Of a stretch of 64,000 nt of DNA, positions 43,560 to 52,150 are shown piece by piece (position 1 is the stretch's first letter; each line of letters opens with the position of its first letter). Source of the stretch: Streptomyces venezuelae (GTDB lineage: Bacteria; Actinomycetota; Actinomycetes; Streptomycetales; Streptomycetaceae); contig NZ_CP029194.1 of the NCBI RefSeq assembly GCF_008642375.1, positions 6,193,001 to 6,257,000 on the forward strand, written 5' to 3'. The position numbers and the translations under genes are program-made. The notes beneath the pieces are model-generated. The model worked only from the letters and a program-made list of their open reading frames with translations, had not been told where the DNA came from and did no database searches.

Positions 43560-44551
43560 GCGGCGGCGACCTCCTCGCTGATCGCGTCGGACTCGCTGGT
43601 CTTCTGGCCGGTGATCGCCAGGAACACCTCGTCCAGGCTGGGCAGATGGGTCCCGATGTGCGCGATGCCGAAGCCGCGCGCGCCGAGCAGCGCCACGACG
43701 GCGGTCAGCTGCTGGTCGGTGAGGATCGGCACGTAGAGCGCGCCCTCGTCGGGCACGACGGTCGAGCCGGCGACGCCGTCGAGACCGGTCTCGCGGAGCG
43801 CGGCGGCCATGGCGGACAGCTGGTCCGGGTCGACCGGGCGGATCTTCAGGGTCCGGCCGCCGACCTTGGACTTGAGCTCGTCGACCCCGCCCTTGGCGAT
43901 GACCTTGCCCTTGTCGACGACGGTCAGCTCGCTCGCGAGCTGCTCCGCCTCCTCCATGTACTGGGTGGTGAGGAGGACGGTGACGCCCTCGGAGACCATC
44001 CGCTGCACCTCGTCCCACACCTCGTTGCGGGTGCGCGGGTCGAGGCCGGTCGTCGGCTCGTCCAGGTAGAGGACGGAGGGCCGTCCGATCATCGAGGCGG
44101 CGAGGTCGAGCCGGCGGCGCATGCCGCCTGAATAGGTCATCGCGGCGCGCTTGGCCGCGTCGGTGAGGGAGAAGCGCTCCAGCATCTCGTCGGACCGGCG
44201 GCGGGCGTCGGCGCGGGAGAGGTCGAGCAGCCGCCCGATCATGTAGAGGTTCTCCCAGCCGGAGAGCTTCTCGTCGACCGAGGCGTACTGGCCGGTGAGG
44301 CCTATGGTGCGGCGCAGCTGGCGGGGGTGCTTCACCACGTCGTAGCCGGCGACGGTGGCGGTACCGGCGTCGGGGACGAGGAGGGTGGACAGGCAGCGGA
44401 CGAGGGTGGTCTTCCCGGCGCCGTTCGGCCCGAGGACCCCGAGGACGGTGCCCTCCCGGACGTCCAGGTCGACCCCGTCGAGGGCCTTCGTCGCGCCGAA
44501 GTGCTTCACGAGGCCCCGGACCTCGACGGCGTTGGTGTGTGATCGCGTCAT
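43556..44551 (-). CDS. ABC exporter ATPase, DrrA-like
   Basis: A 331-residue ATPase. Walker A GPNGAGKTTL near residue 40, Q-loop GLTGQYASVDE, signature YSGGMRRRLDLA, Walker B VLYLDEPTTGLD and the switch His replaced by Gln in LLTTQYMEEAE, which is normal for DrrA-type proteins. The roughly 90-residue C-terminal regulatory domain ending SLDEVFLAITGQK is also DrrA-like. Only 30 bp downstream of a strong palindrome that separates it from panB. Confidence 0.93.
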   Translation of the reverse strand: MTRSHTNAVEVRGLVKHFGATKALDGVDLDVREGTVLGVLGPNGAGKTTLVRCLSTLLVPDAGTATVAGYDVVKHPRQLRRTIGLTGQYASVDEKLSGWENLYMIGRLLDLSRADARRRSDEMLERFSLTDAAKRAAMTYSGGMRRRLDLAASMIGRPSVLYLDEPTTGLDPRTRNEVWDEVQRMVSEGVTVLLTTQYMEEAEQLASELTVVDKGKVIAKGGVDELKSKVGGRTLKIRPVDPDQLSAMAAALRETGLDGVAGSTVVPDEGALYVPILTDQQLTAVVALLGARGFGIAHIGTHLPSLDEVFLAITGQKTSESDAISEEVAAA

Positions 44552-44596
44552 GGCAGCCACTACACCAGCCGCCACCGACAATCCCCCGACAGACGA

Positions 44597-44635
44597 CCGA
44601 CAGCCCGCCGATGGGGGATGTCGGCGGGCTGTCGG
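44597..44635. terminator. 15-bp perfect inverted repeat between panB and the ABC operon
   Basis: CCGACAGCCCGCCGA (44597-44611) and TCGGCGGGCTGTCGG (44621-44635) form a perfect 15-bp stem with a 9-nt loop. It lies 64 bp past the panB stop and 46 bp upstream of the drrA-like start, both on the minus strand. It may end panB transcripts or act as an operator of the exporter. Confidence 0.6.
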
Positions 44636-44699
44636 AGGTGCCGCAGTGGCTCCGGGGGACTCTCCGTGAAGGGGAGTCCGTGAACTACGTGAACGTGAA

Positions 44700-45563
44700 C
44701 TAGTGGAAGGTGTGCTCCTCGGCGGGGAACGCCCCGCCGGAGACGTCCTCCGCGAAGGCGCGCGCGGCGTCGCCGAGCGTCTCGCGGAGGTTGGCGTACT
44801 GCTTGGTGAAGCGCGGGACCTTGCCGCCGGTCAGACCGGCCATGTCGGTCCAGACGAGGACCTGCGCGTCGGTGCCGGCGCCCGCGCCGATGCCGATGGT
44901 CGGGATGTGCAGCGAGCGGGTGACCTCGGCGGCCAGCTCGGCCGGTACGAGTTCGAGGACGACCGCGAAGGCGCCCGCGTCCTGTGCCGCCTTGGCGTCG
45001 CTGAGCAGCCGGTGGGCGGCCTCGTCGGTACGGCCCTGCACCCGGTAGCCCATGGTGTTGACGGACTGCGGCGTGAGGCCGAGGTGGGACATGACGGGGA
45101 TGCCGGCCTGGACCAGCAGCTCGGTCTGGGCCAGAGAGCGCTCGCCGCCCTCCAGCTTGACCGCGTGGACCCCGGCGTCCTTGATCAGCCGGGTGGCGTT
45201 GCGCAGGGCCTGGACGGGCCCTTCCTGGTACGAGCCGAAGGGGAGGTCGCCGACGACGAGGGCGCGCTGCGTGCCCCGGACGACGGCGGCGGACAGGAAG
45301 GTCATCTCGTCCATCGTGACCGGCACGGTGGTCTCGTAGCCGAGGTGACAGTTGCCCATCGAGTCGCCGACGAGGATCACGGGGATACCGCCCTCGTCGA
45401 AGACGGAGGCGGTCATCGCGTCGTAGGCGGTGAGCATGGGCCACTTCTCGCCGCGGGCCTTGGCGGCGGCGATGTCGTGGACGGTGATGCGGCGCGTGCC
45501 CTTGCCGCCGTACAGCGCCTTGCTGCTGTCGGCGGGCGGTTTCTGGGCAGCCTGAAGCGTCAT
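44700..45563 (-). CDS. panB: 3-methyl-2-oxobutanoate hydroxymethyltransferase
   Basis: A 287-residue TIM-barrel enzyme of pantothenate synthesis, adding a hydroxymethyl group from methylene-THF to ketoisovalerate. ITVHDIAAAKARGEKWPMLTAYD, VGDSMGNCHLGYETT (Mg-binding Asp), VKLEGGE and IGIGAGAGTDAQVLVWTD are conserved. ATG 45563 has AAGGAG with 8-bp spacing; an ATG at 45584 would add seven residues. Monocistronic; no panC or panD here. Confidence 0.95.
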   Translation of the reverse strand: MTLQAAQKPPADSSKALYGGKGTRRITVHDIAAAKARGEKWPMLTAYDAMTASVFDEGGIPVILVGDSMGNCHLGYETTVPVTMDEMTFLSAAVVRGTQRALVVGDLPFGSYQEGPVQALRNATRLIKDAGVHAVKLEGGERSLAQTELLVQAGIPVMSHLGLTPQSVNTMGYRVQGRTDEAAHRLLSDAKAAQDAGAFAVVLELVPAELAAEVTRSLHIPTIGIGAGAGTDAQVLVWTDMAGLTGGKVPRFTKQYANLRETLGDAARAFAEDVSGGAFPAEEHTFH

Positions 45564-45714
45564 GGGGAACGGCTCCTTCGTCATCTCGAGGCGCCCTGAC
45601 GGCGTCCCCGGACCACATCCATGGTGGCACTTCGCCGGGCGGCCGGGGAAGTGGGCCGGAGTGTCGCTGTTCACACCCGCGCACGGCCCGCGCAACCTCA
45701 GCTCCATCCGAATC

Positions 45715-45953
45715 CGTGGGACACGTACCACCACACGGTGATCGAGCCGCGCCGCCGCCTCGGCCTGGACGCGGTACGGCGCGGGATGGAGCGGGGCGAG
45801 ATCCGCGACGACCTCGACGTCGAGCTCGTCGGCGACCTCTTCACCGGCCCCCTGCTGATCCGTACGGTCATCCGCCCCGGCGCCACCCTGGAGCCCGGCC
45901 TCGCCGAGCGGATCGTCGACACCGTCCTCGAAGGCCTGCGCCCCCGCACCTGA
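45715..45953 (+). pseudogene. Remnant of a TetR-family regulator (C-terminal domain only)
   Basis: About 75 codons read YHHTVIEPRRRLGLDAVRRG, then MERGEIRDDLDVELVGDL and a GPLLIRTVIRP...VDTVLEGLRP ending. This is the ligand/dimer domain pattern of TetR proteins. No helix-turn-helix domain is found upstream in any forward frame: the preceding 150 bp is non-coding promoter DNA of panB. No plausible start or ribosome site precedes it. I regard it as a truncated relic. Confidence 0.6.
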
Positions 45954-46199
45954 ATCCGGCCCGCACCCGGCCCGAACCCGATCCGTCCCCGACCCGCCCC
46001 CGGCCCGCACCGAACCCGCCCCCGACCCGCACCTGATCCGCACGAATGTGCGCGTTCTGTCACAGGCCCGCCCCCCGCGCCACCTGCAGGAACCCGCCAC
46101 GCATCCGCACTCGTCCCTGGGGGAGTACGACGGACCCGGGATCGCCTAGTGTCGGCACCGGGTCACGCAAGACGGCAAGGCAGCAGTGAGGACAGTGCG
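45954..46199. other. Low-complexity Pro/Arg-type GC repeat spacer
   Basis: A 246-bp gap. From about 45955 to 46040 it consists of degenerate CCGGCCCGCACC / CCCGACCCG units with no gene signal. The remainder, up to the ATG at 46200, should hold the promoter of the EEP-family gene. Confidence 0.4.
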
Positions 46200-47228
46200 A
46201 TGGCGCGGGTGGACATGACGGAGACCGAGTACGGCGGCGGCGGGAACGGGCGCCCCGGTTCCGGATCCCGGTTCCGGACCGCCTTCGGCAACCTGCGGCG
46301 CGACCGCGGCATCTGGCGCCGGGGCATCCTGATCGCCGCCGCGGCGGTGGCCCTGACCCTGCTCATGGTGTTCCACGCCGAGATCCCCAACACGATCGGC
46401 AACCTCGGCAGCCTGACCGAGACGTTCCTGCCGTGGCTGGGCCTCTTCGTCCCCCTGCTCCTCGTCCTCGCCCTGCTGCGCCGCTCCGCCACCGCCCTGA
46501 TCGCCCTGCTCCTGCCGGCCGTGGTCTGGCTCAACCTCTTCGGCGGCCTCGTCGCCGACAAGTCCGCCGCCGGCGGCGACCTCACCGTCGCCACGCACAA
46601 CGTGAACGCCGACAACCCGGACCCCGAGGGCACCGCCCGCGGGCTCGCCGCGTCCGGCGCCGACGTGCTGGCCCTGGAGGAGCTCAAGGGCGACATGGTC
46701 CCGACCTACGAGCGCGGCCTCGCGGAGGCGTACCCGTACCACTCCGTCCAGGGCACCGTCGGCCTCTGGAGCAAGCTGCCCCTGCGCGCCGCGCAGCCCG
46801 TGGACATCGGGATGGGCTGGACCCGCGCCATGCGCGCCGACGTCGTGACCCCCAAGGGCGAGGTCGCGGTGTACGTCGCCCACCTGCCGTCCGTCCGGGT
46901 CAAGCTGAACGCCGGCTTCACCGCCAATCAGCGCGACAACAGTGCCAACGCGCTCGGCGAGGCCATCTCCCGCGACCGGCACGAGCGGATCGTCCTCCTC
47001 GGCGACCTCAACGGCACCATGAACGACCGCTCGCTCAATGCCGTCACCTCGCAGCTGCGCTCCACCCAGGGTGCGGCGGGCGACGGCTTCGGCTTCAGCT
47101 GGCCGGCCTCGTTCCCGATGGCCCGGATCGACCAGATCATGGTGAAGGGCGTCGAGCCCATGTCGTCCTGGGCGCTGCCGGAGACGAAGAGCGACCACCT
47201 TCCGATCGCGGCCCGCGTGAAGCTCTGA
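46200..47228 (+). CDS. Membrane-anchored endonuclease/exonuclease/phosphatase family protein
   Basis: A 342-residue protein: polar N-terminus (about 1-42), three closely spaced helices (about 43-120), then an extracellular EEP domain. Motifs: VATHNVNADN (Asn), ALEELKGD (Glu), VAHLPSV, LLGDLNGTMND (Asp/Asn) and SDHLPIAARV (His) at the end. The layout resembles secreted phosphodiesterase/nuclease-like EEP proteins. Substrate (nucleic acid, lipid or sugar phosphate) is not clear. ATG 46200 follows GAGGAC. Confidence 0.88.
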   Translation: MARVDMTETEYGGGGNGRPGSGSRFRTAFGNLRRDRGIWRRGILIAAAAVALTLLMVFHAEIPNTIGNLGSLTETFLPWLGLFVPLLLVLALLRRSATALIALLLPAVVWLNLFGGLVADKSAAGGDLTVATHNVNADNPDPEGTARGLAASGADVLALEELKGDMVPTYERGLAEAYPYHSVQGTVGLWSKLPLRAAQPVDIGMGWTRAMRADVVTPKGEVAVYVAHLPSVRVKLNAGFTANQRDNSANALGEAISRDRHERIVLLGDLNGTMNDRSLNAVTSQLRSTQGAAGDGFGFSWPASFPMARIDQIMVKGVEPMSSWALPETKSDHLPIAARVKL

Positions 47229-47290
47229 CCCGCGAAACCTTCCCTTCATCCCCCGGAAGCCATGGGGAAGAATCCACCTGAGAGTCTTTG

Positions 47291-47315
47291 TTCCGAAGAA
47301 GAACTATCTTCGGGA
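47291..47315. promoter_or_regulatory. Inverted repeat in the AT-richer leader of the MFS gene
   Basis: CCGAAGA (47293-47299) and TCTTCGG (47307-47313) form an arm pair with a 7-nt centre in an unusually AT-rich segment. It ends 13 bp before the ATG at 47328. It may be an operator or a translation-blocking stem. Confidence 0.45.
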
Positions 47316-47327
47316 AAGGCTCTCCCC

Positions 47328-48581
47328 ATGCCCCTGGCGCTGCTCGCGCTCGCCGTCTCCGCCTTCGGCATCGGCACGACCGAGTTCGTGATGATGGGCC
47401 TCCTGCCCAACGTCGCCGACGACCTCGGCACCTCGGTCCCCACCGCCGGGTACCTCGTCTCGGCGTACGCGATCGGCGTCGTCGTCGGCGCCCCGCTGCT
47501 CACCACCCTCGGCTCCCGGATCCCGCGCAAGCGGATGCTGCTCCTGCTGATGGCCCTGTTCGTCGTCGGCAACCTCGCCTCCGCGCTCGCCCCCGGCTTC
47601 GGCTGGCTCGTCGCCGGCCGGGTCCTCGCCGGCCTCCCGCACGGGGCCTTCTTCGGCGTCGGCGCGGTCGTCGCCGCCCGGCTCGTGCGCGAGGACCGGC
47701 AGGCGCGGGCGGTGGCCACGATGTTCCTCGGCCTCACCGTCGCCAACATCCTCGGCGTACCGGCCGCGACCCTGCTCGGCCAGCACCTCGGCTGGCGGGC
47801 CACCTTCCTCGTCGTCACCGTGATCGGGCTGCTCGCCATGGCCGCGCTCGCCCGCCTCGTCCCGTACGTGCCCCTGGACGAGCGGCAGGGCCTCGGCCGC
47901 GAGGTGCGCGCCCTCGGACGCCCGCAGGTGCTGCTCGGCCTGCTCACCGCCGTCTTCGGCTTCGCGGGCGTCTTCGCGGTCTACTCGTACCTCGCCTCGA
48001 TGACCACCGAGGTGATGGGCTTCGGCGAGTCGGCCGTCACCGTCGTCCTCGCCCTCTTCGGCCTCGGCATGACGGGCGGCGCGCTCGCCGCCGGCCCGCT
48101 GACGGACCGGGCGCTCCGCCCGACCCTCTACGGCTCGCTCGCCGCCCTCGTCCTCGCCCTGGTCGCCTTCCGCTTCACCGTCCACGTGCCCTGGCTGGCC
48201 CTCGTCACGGTCGTCGTGCTCGGCGCGGTCGGCTTCATGACCACCACCCCGCTCCAGATGCTCGTCATGCGGCAGGCCGAGGACGCCCCGACGCTCGCCT
48301 CCGCCTCCAACCACTCCGCCTTCAACCTCGCCAATGCCGGCGGCGCCTGGGCGGGTGGCGCCGCCGTCGCCGCCGGCTGGGGCTGGACCTCCCCGGCCCT
48401 CGTCGGCGCGGGCCTCACGGCCGTCGGCCTGGCGATCGCGGCGGTCGCGGGCCTGCTCGACCGCGCCGGTACGGCGAAGGGGGCCTCCCGCGTCGTCGCG
48501 GGAAGCCCCCAGGAGTCCACCGTGGCGGACCCGGCGGTTCCGGAGGTCAGGGGGACGGCGTCTCCCGCCAGCGGTTCGTGA
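47328..48581 (+). CDS. MFS multidrug transporter (CmlA/AraJ-like, DHA1)
   Basis: A 417-residue, 12-helix transporter beginning PLALLALAVSAFGIGTTEFVMMGLLP, the DHA1 signature of chloramphenicol-resistance and sugar-efflux pumps; GSRIPRKRMLLLLM is motif A and GRVLAGLPHGAFFGVGAVVAA is family-typical. ATG 47328 has AAAGG upstream. An in-frame ATG at 47262 would add 22 residues written in codons rare for this genome (CTA, TCT, CTT, TGT), so I reject it. The 3' end overlaps nadE by 35 bp on the opposite strand. Confidence 0.9.
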   Translation: MPLALLALAVSAFGIGTTEFVMMGLLPNVADDLGTSVPTAGYLVSAYAIGVVVGAPLLTTLGSRIPRKRMLLLLMALFVVGNLASALAPGFGWLVAGRVLAGLPHGAFFGVGAVVAARLVREDRQARAVATMFLGLTVANILGVPAATLLGQHLGWRATFLVVTVIGLLAMAALARLVPYVPLDERQGLGREVRALGRPQVLLGLLTAVFGFAGVFAVYSYLASMTTEVMGFGESAVTVVLALFGLGMTGGALAAGPLTDRALRPTLYGSLAALVLALVAFRFTVHVPWLALVTVVVLGAVGFMTTTPLQMLVMRQAEDAPTLASASNHSAFNLANAGGAWAGGAAVAAGWGWTSPALVGAGLTAVGLAIAAVAGLLDRAGTAKGASRVVAGSPQESTVADPAVPEVRGTASPASGS

Positions 48582-50307
48582 TCGGCAGCCGCCGGTCCTT
48601 GCCGAAGCCCTTCGCCGAGATCTTGGTGCCCGGCGGGTACTGGCGCCGCTTGTACTCCGCCGCGTCCACCATCCGCAGTGTCCGCGCGACGACCTCCTCG
48701 TCGAAGCCGGCCGCCACGATCTCGTCCTTGCCGCGGTCCGCGTCCACGTACAGCGCGAGGATCCCGTCGAGGACGTCGTAGTCCGGCAGCGAGTCCGTGT
48801 CCACCTGGCCCGGGCGCAGCTCGGCGCTGGGCGGCTTGGTGATCGAGCTCTCCGGGATCGGCGGGGTCATGCCCCGCTCCTCGGCGGCCCGGTTGCGCCA
48901 GCGCGCGAGGCGGAAGACGGTCGACTTGTAGACGTCCTTGATGGGCCCGAACGCGCCGACGGAGTCGCCGTACAGCGTCGAGTAGCCCACCGCCAGCTCG
49001 GACTTGTTGCCCGGCGCGAGGACGATGTGCCCCTCCTGGTTGGAGATGGCCATCAGCGTCGTGCCGCGCAGCCGGGACTGCAGGTTCTCCTCGGCGAGGC
49101 CGGTGAGCCCCAGCGAGGCCATGTACGCGTCGAACATCGGCTCGATCGACACCGTGCGGTAGTTGAGGCCGGTGCGGCGGGCCAGTTCGGCGGCGTCGCC
49201 GCGCGAGTGGTCGGAAGAGTACTTGGAGGGCATCGACACGCCGTAGACGTTCCCCGCGCCGACCGCGTCGCAGGCGATCGAGGCGACGAGCGCCGAGTCG
49301 ATGCCGCCGGAGAGGCCGATCAGGACCGAGCGGAAACCGTTCTTCGCGACGTACGCGCGCAGCCCCACCACCAGGGCCGAGTAGATCTCCTCGTCGTCGT
49401 CGAGCCGGTGCGCGTACCCGCCCGCGAGCTCCGCCTCGTATGCCGGGAGCGGCTTCTCGGAGAGCACCACCCGGTCGATGCGAAGCCCGTCGTCGACGAT
49501 GCCCTCAGGGGCGTCCGGCTCGGCGGCCGGCAGCTCCAGGTCGAGGATCACACTGCCCTCGACGAACTGCGGCGCACGCGCGACCACTTCGCCCGCCGCG
49601 TCCACGACGATCGAGTCGCCGTCGAAGACCAGCTCGTCCTGACCGCCCGTCGACGCCAGGTACGCGGTGACGCAGCCGGCTTCGCGGGCCCGCCTGCGGA
49701 CCAGTTCGAGCCGCGTGTCGTCCTTGTTCCGCTCGTACGGCGAGGCGTTGACCGACAGGAGCAGCCCGGCCCGCGCGGAGCGCGCCGCCGGGACGCGGCC
49801 GCCCTCCTGCCAGAGGTCCTCGCAGATCGCGAGGGCCACGTCCACACCGTGGACCCGGACGACCGGCAGCGTGTCGCCCTGGACGAAGTAGCGGTACTCG
49901 TCGAAGACGCCGTAGTTGGGCAGGTGGTGCTTGGCGAAGCGCAGCGCCACCTCGCCGCGGTACAGCACGGCGGCGGCGTTCTCCGGCGACCCGGCGGGCC
50001 GGCCGAGCTTCGGCTCGGCCCGCTCGGAGCGGTCGAGATAGCCGACGACGACCGGCAGCTCGCCGAAGCCCTCGTCCGCGAGCCGCCGGGCGAGGGCGCG
50101 CAGGGCGTCCCGGGACGCCTCGACGAAGGAGGGCCGCAGGGCCAGGTCCTCCACGGGGTAGCCGGTCAGCGCCATCTCGGGGAACGCGACGAGATGCGCG
50201 CCCTGTCCGGCGGCGTGCCGGGTCCAGTGGACGATCGCCTCGGAGTTCCCGGCGATGTCTCCGACGGTCGAGTCGATCTGATTCAGGGCGAGGCGTAGTT
50301 GAGGCAC
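48547..50307 (-). CDS. nadE: Glutamine-dependent NAD+ synthetase
   Basis: A 586-residue fused enzyme. The N-terminal nitrilase-type glutaminase has Glu in FPEMALTGYP, Lys in FAKHHLPNYG and Cys in LAICEDLW. The C-terminal synthetase has the PP-loop LSGGIDSALV near residue 330, and SSDHS and NKSELAVGYSTLYGD motifs. It amidates nicotinic acid adenine dinucleotide using ammonia channelled from glutamine. GTG start (VPQLRLALNQ) gives the canonical N-terminus. Likely monocistronic. Confidence 0.96.
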   Translation of the reverse strand: MPQLRLALNQIDSTVGDIAGNSEAIVHWTRHAAGQGAHLVAFPEMALTGYPVEDLALRPSFVEASRDALRALARRLADEGFGELPVVVGYLDRSERAEPKLGRPAGSPENAAAVLYRGEVALRFAKHHLPNYGVFDEYRYFVQGDTLPVVRVHGVDVALAICEDLWQEGGRVPAARSARAGLLLSVNASPYERNKDDTRLELVRRRAREAGCVTAYLASTGGQDELVFDGDSIVVDAAGEVVARAPQFVEGSVILDLELPAAEPDAPEGIVDDGLRIDRVVLSEKPLPAYEAELAGGYAHRLDDDEEIYSALVVGLRAYVAKNGFRSVLIGLSGGIDSALVASIACDAVGAGNVYGVSMPSKYSSDHSRGDAAELARRTGLNYRTVSIEPMFDAYMASLGLTGLAEENLQSRLRGTTLMAISNQEGHIVLAPGNKSELAVGYSTLYGDSVGAFGPIKDVYKSTVFRLARWRNRAAEERGMTPPIPESSITKPPSAELRPGQVDTDSLPDYDVLDGILALYVDADRGKDEIVAAGFDEEVVARTLRMVDAAEYKRRQYPPGTKISAKGFGKDRRLPITNRWRETPSP

Positions 50308-50564
50308 CCGGCCAGTGTAATCGTCACACCGACGCGATGTCCCGGAAAACGCCCCGGCAGGTTCGGCATGCGCCTCGCGCGGGCCTCGCTGATCATGGGC
50401 CGATGACGACTGCTGACGCCCCGGCAGAGCCGGGACGCCCCTGGTCGCCGCGCTCGTCCTCGGCGGCGCCGTCATTCCGGCCGCGCTCCTCACGTACCGC
50501 ACACCGGGCCGGGGCCGTCCCGACGACAGGGAACCTTCCGGTACATCTTGACGTTCGAACGATC

Positions 50565-51239
50565 ATGCCCGGAAAGGTGACGAAAGCGGCAGCGGCCCTC
50601 CTCGGCCTCGGCGCGCTCGCCTACACCGCCTGGGTCCTCGAAGTCCTCGTCCGGACCGGTCTCGACCCCGTCCGGACGTACGTCTCCGAACTCGCCGCCG
50701 CCGACCAGCCCCTCGGAGGCCTCTTCCGCGCCACCGACCTGGTCGCCGGCCTCCTCGTCCTCGCGGGCGCACTGGCCGGGCTCGCCGCGAGCGGGAGACG
50801 TGGGCGCTGGGCGCTCGGCGGCTGGATCGCCCTCGCCGTCTTCGGCGCCGCCACCGCCGTCGACTCGCGGCTCCCGCTCAGCTGCGCCCCCACCGCCGAC
50901 CCGGAGTGCGCGGCCCGCGAGACCGCCGGTCTGGTGCCCGCCACCCATACGGCCCACGCCGTCAGTTCGAGTCTCGCCGTGACCGGCGCCATCGCCGCGA
51001 TGGTCGCGCTGACGGTGGCCGCCCGCCGGTACGGCCACTGGCGCCCCCTCGCCCGTACGGGCCCGGCCCTCGTCGTCCTGGAGCTCGCCGCCACGGCCTG
51101 GACCCTGGCGGCCGTCGCCGCCTTCGAGGCCGGCAGAGGGACGTGGGCGCTCGGCGCGGGCCAGCGGCTCCAGGTCCTCCTGGTGGCCGTCTGGCTCGCC
51201 GTGCTCGCCGTCTCCCTCGTCCGGGGGCGGCCGCGATGA
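50565..51239 (+). CDS. DUF998-family integral membrane protein
   Basis: A 224-residue protein with six predicted helices. TYVSELAAADQPLGGLFRATDLVAGLL is the DUF998 hallmark (SELG/AxxGxP...F), and TAHAVSSSLAV and AAVAAFEAGRGTWALGAGQRLQV follow. Function unknown in the family. The ATG at 50565 marks the start of the first helix. Its stop overlaps the hydrolase start (ATGA), so the two are coupled. Confidence 0.82.
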   Translation: MPGKVTKAAAALLGLGALAYTAWVLEVLVRTGLDPVRTYVSELAAADQPLGGLFRATDLVAGLLVLAGALAGLAASGRRGRWALGGWIALAVFGAATAVDSRLPLSCAPTADPECAARETAGLVPATHTAHAVSSSLAVTGAIAAMVALTVAARRYGHWRPLARTGPALVVLELAATAWTLAAVAAFEAGRGTWALGAGQRLQVLLVAVWLAVLAVSLVRGRPR

Positions 51240-52138
51240 CCTTCGTACGCATCGGGGGAGTCGCCCACCACGTGACCGTCGAGGGCTCCGGGCCCGTCTG
51301 CGTCCTGAGCGCCGGGCTCGGGCTCAGTTGGTTCGACTGGGACCCGGTCGTCCCGCTGCTCGCCCCGTACCGCACGGTCGTCCGCTTCGACCGCCCCGGC
51401 CACGGCCTCTCCGCCCCCGCGGCCGCGCCGCCGACGGCGGCCGGCGAGGCGGACAGGATCGCGGCGCTCCTGGACGCGCTCGACGGCGGCCACCAGGGGG
51501 GCCATCAGGGCTACCAGGGCGACGACCGGGGCGACCAGGGCCACCAAGGAGACCGGGGCGATCAGGGTCATCACGGCCACCGCGGCCACCCGGCCCCCGT
51601 CACCGTCGTCGGCCACTCCCTCGCCGGATTCCACGCGGAGGCCTTCGCGCGCCTCCACCCCACCCGTACCGCGGGGCTCGTCCTCGTCGACTCCTCGGTC
51701 GAGGAGCACCCCCGGCCCGCCCGTACGGACGCGGTCTCCCGCGCCCTCGGCGGGGCGCTCTGCGCCGCCGGGCTCCCGGCCGCGCTCGGCCCGGCGGTCC
51801 GCCGGGCGGCCGTGCGGAGCGACCCGGCGTCCAGGGCCCTGGTCCGCCGCGTCTACCGCACCTCACGCGTCCTGCGCGGCGCCCTCCTGGAGAACGCCCA
51901 CTACGGCGCCGTCGCCGCCGGACTCCTCGACCTCCGGGACCGCTTCCCCCTCCCGCCCGGCCTGCCCGTCACCGTCCTCGCCGCCCCCGACGGCTCCGCC
52001 CGCTGGGAGCGCCGCCAGCGCGCGCTGGCCCGACGGCTCGGCGCCACCTACGAGGCGGTCGTGCCGTCGGGCCATCTGGTCATGCTGGACCGCCCGGACG
52101 CGGTGGCCCGGGCGGTACTGAGCACGACACGGTCCTGA
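51236..52138 (+). CDS. Alpha/beta hydrolase with a collagen-like Gly-X-Y insertion
   Basis: A 300-residue hydrolase. VRFDRPGHGLSAP is the oxyanion-loop region and GHSLAG (Ser128) the nucleophile elbow; the catalytic His is in PSGHLVMLDRP near the C-terminus, and the acid is probably in LAAPDGSAR. Residues about 84-121, just before the elbow strand, are an odd His/Gln/Asp/Gly tract in Gly-X-Y periodicity (GHQGGHQGYQGDDRGDQGHQ) where relatives have a loop of under ten residues. Coupled to the DUF998 gene. Substrate unknown. Confidence 0.88.
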   Translation: MTFVRIGGVAHHVTVEGSGPVCVLSAGLGLSWFDWDPVVPLLAPYRTVVRFDRPGHGLSAPAAAPPTAAGEADRIAALLDALDGGHQGGHQGYQGDDRGDQGHQGDRGDQGHHGHRGHPAPVTVVGHSLAGFHAEAFARLHPTRTAGLVLVDSSVEEHPRPARTDAVSRALGGALCAAGLPAALGPAVRRAAVRSDPASRALVRRVYRTSRVLRGALLENAHYGAVAAGLLDLRDRFPLPPGLPVTVLAAPDGSARWERRQRALARRLGATYEAVVPSGHLVMLDRPDAVARAVLSTTRS

Positions 52139-52150
52139 GACCCGCCCGGG

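Noticed and set aside
45954..46199. GC repeat spacer as a possible coding region
   Set aside because: Frames give only Pro/Arg/Gly repeats with no start or homology; treated as non-coding.
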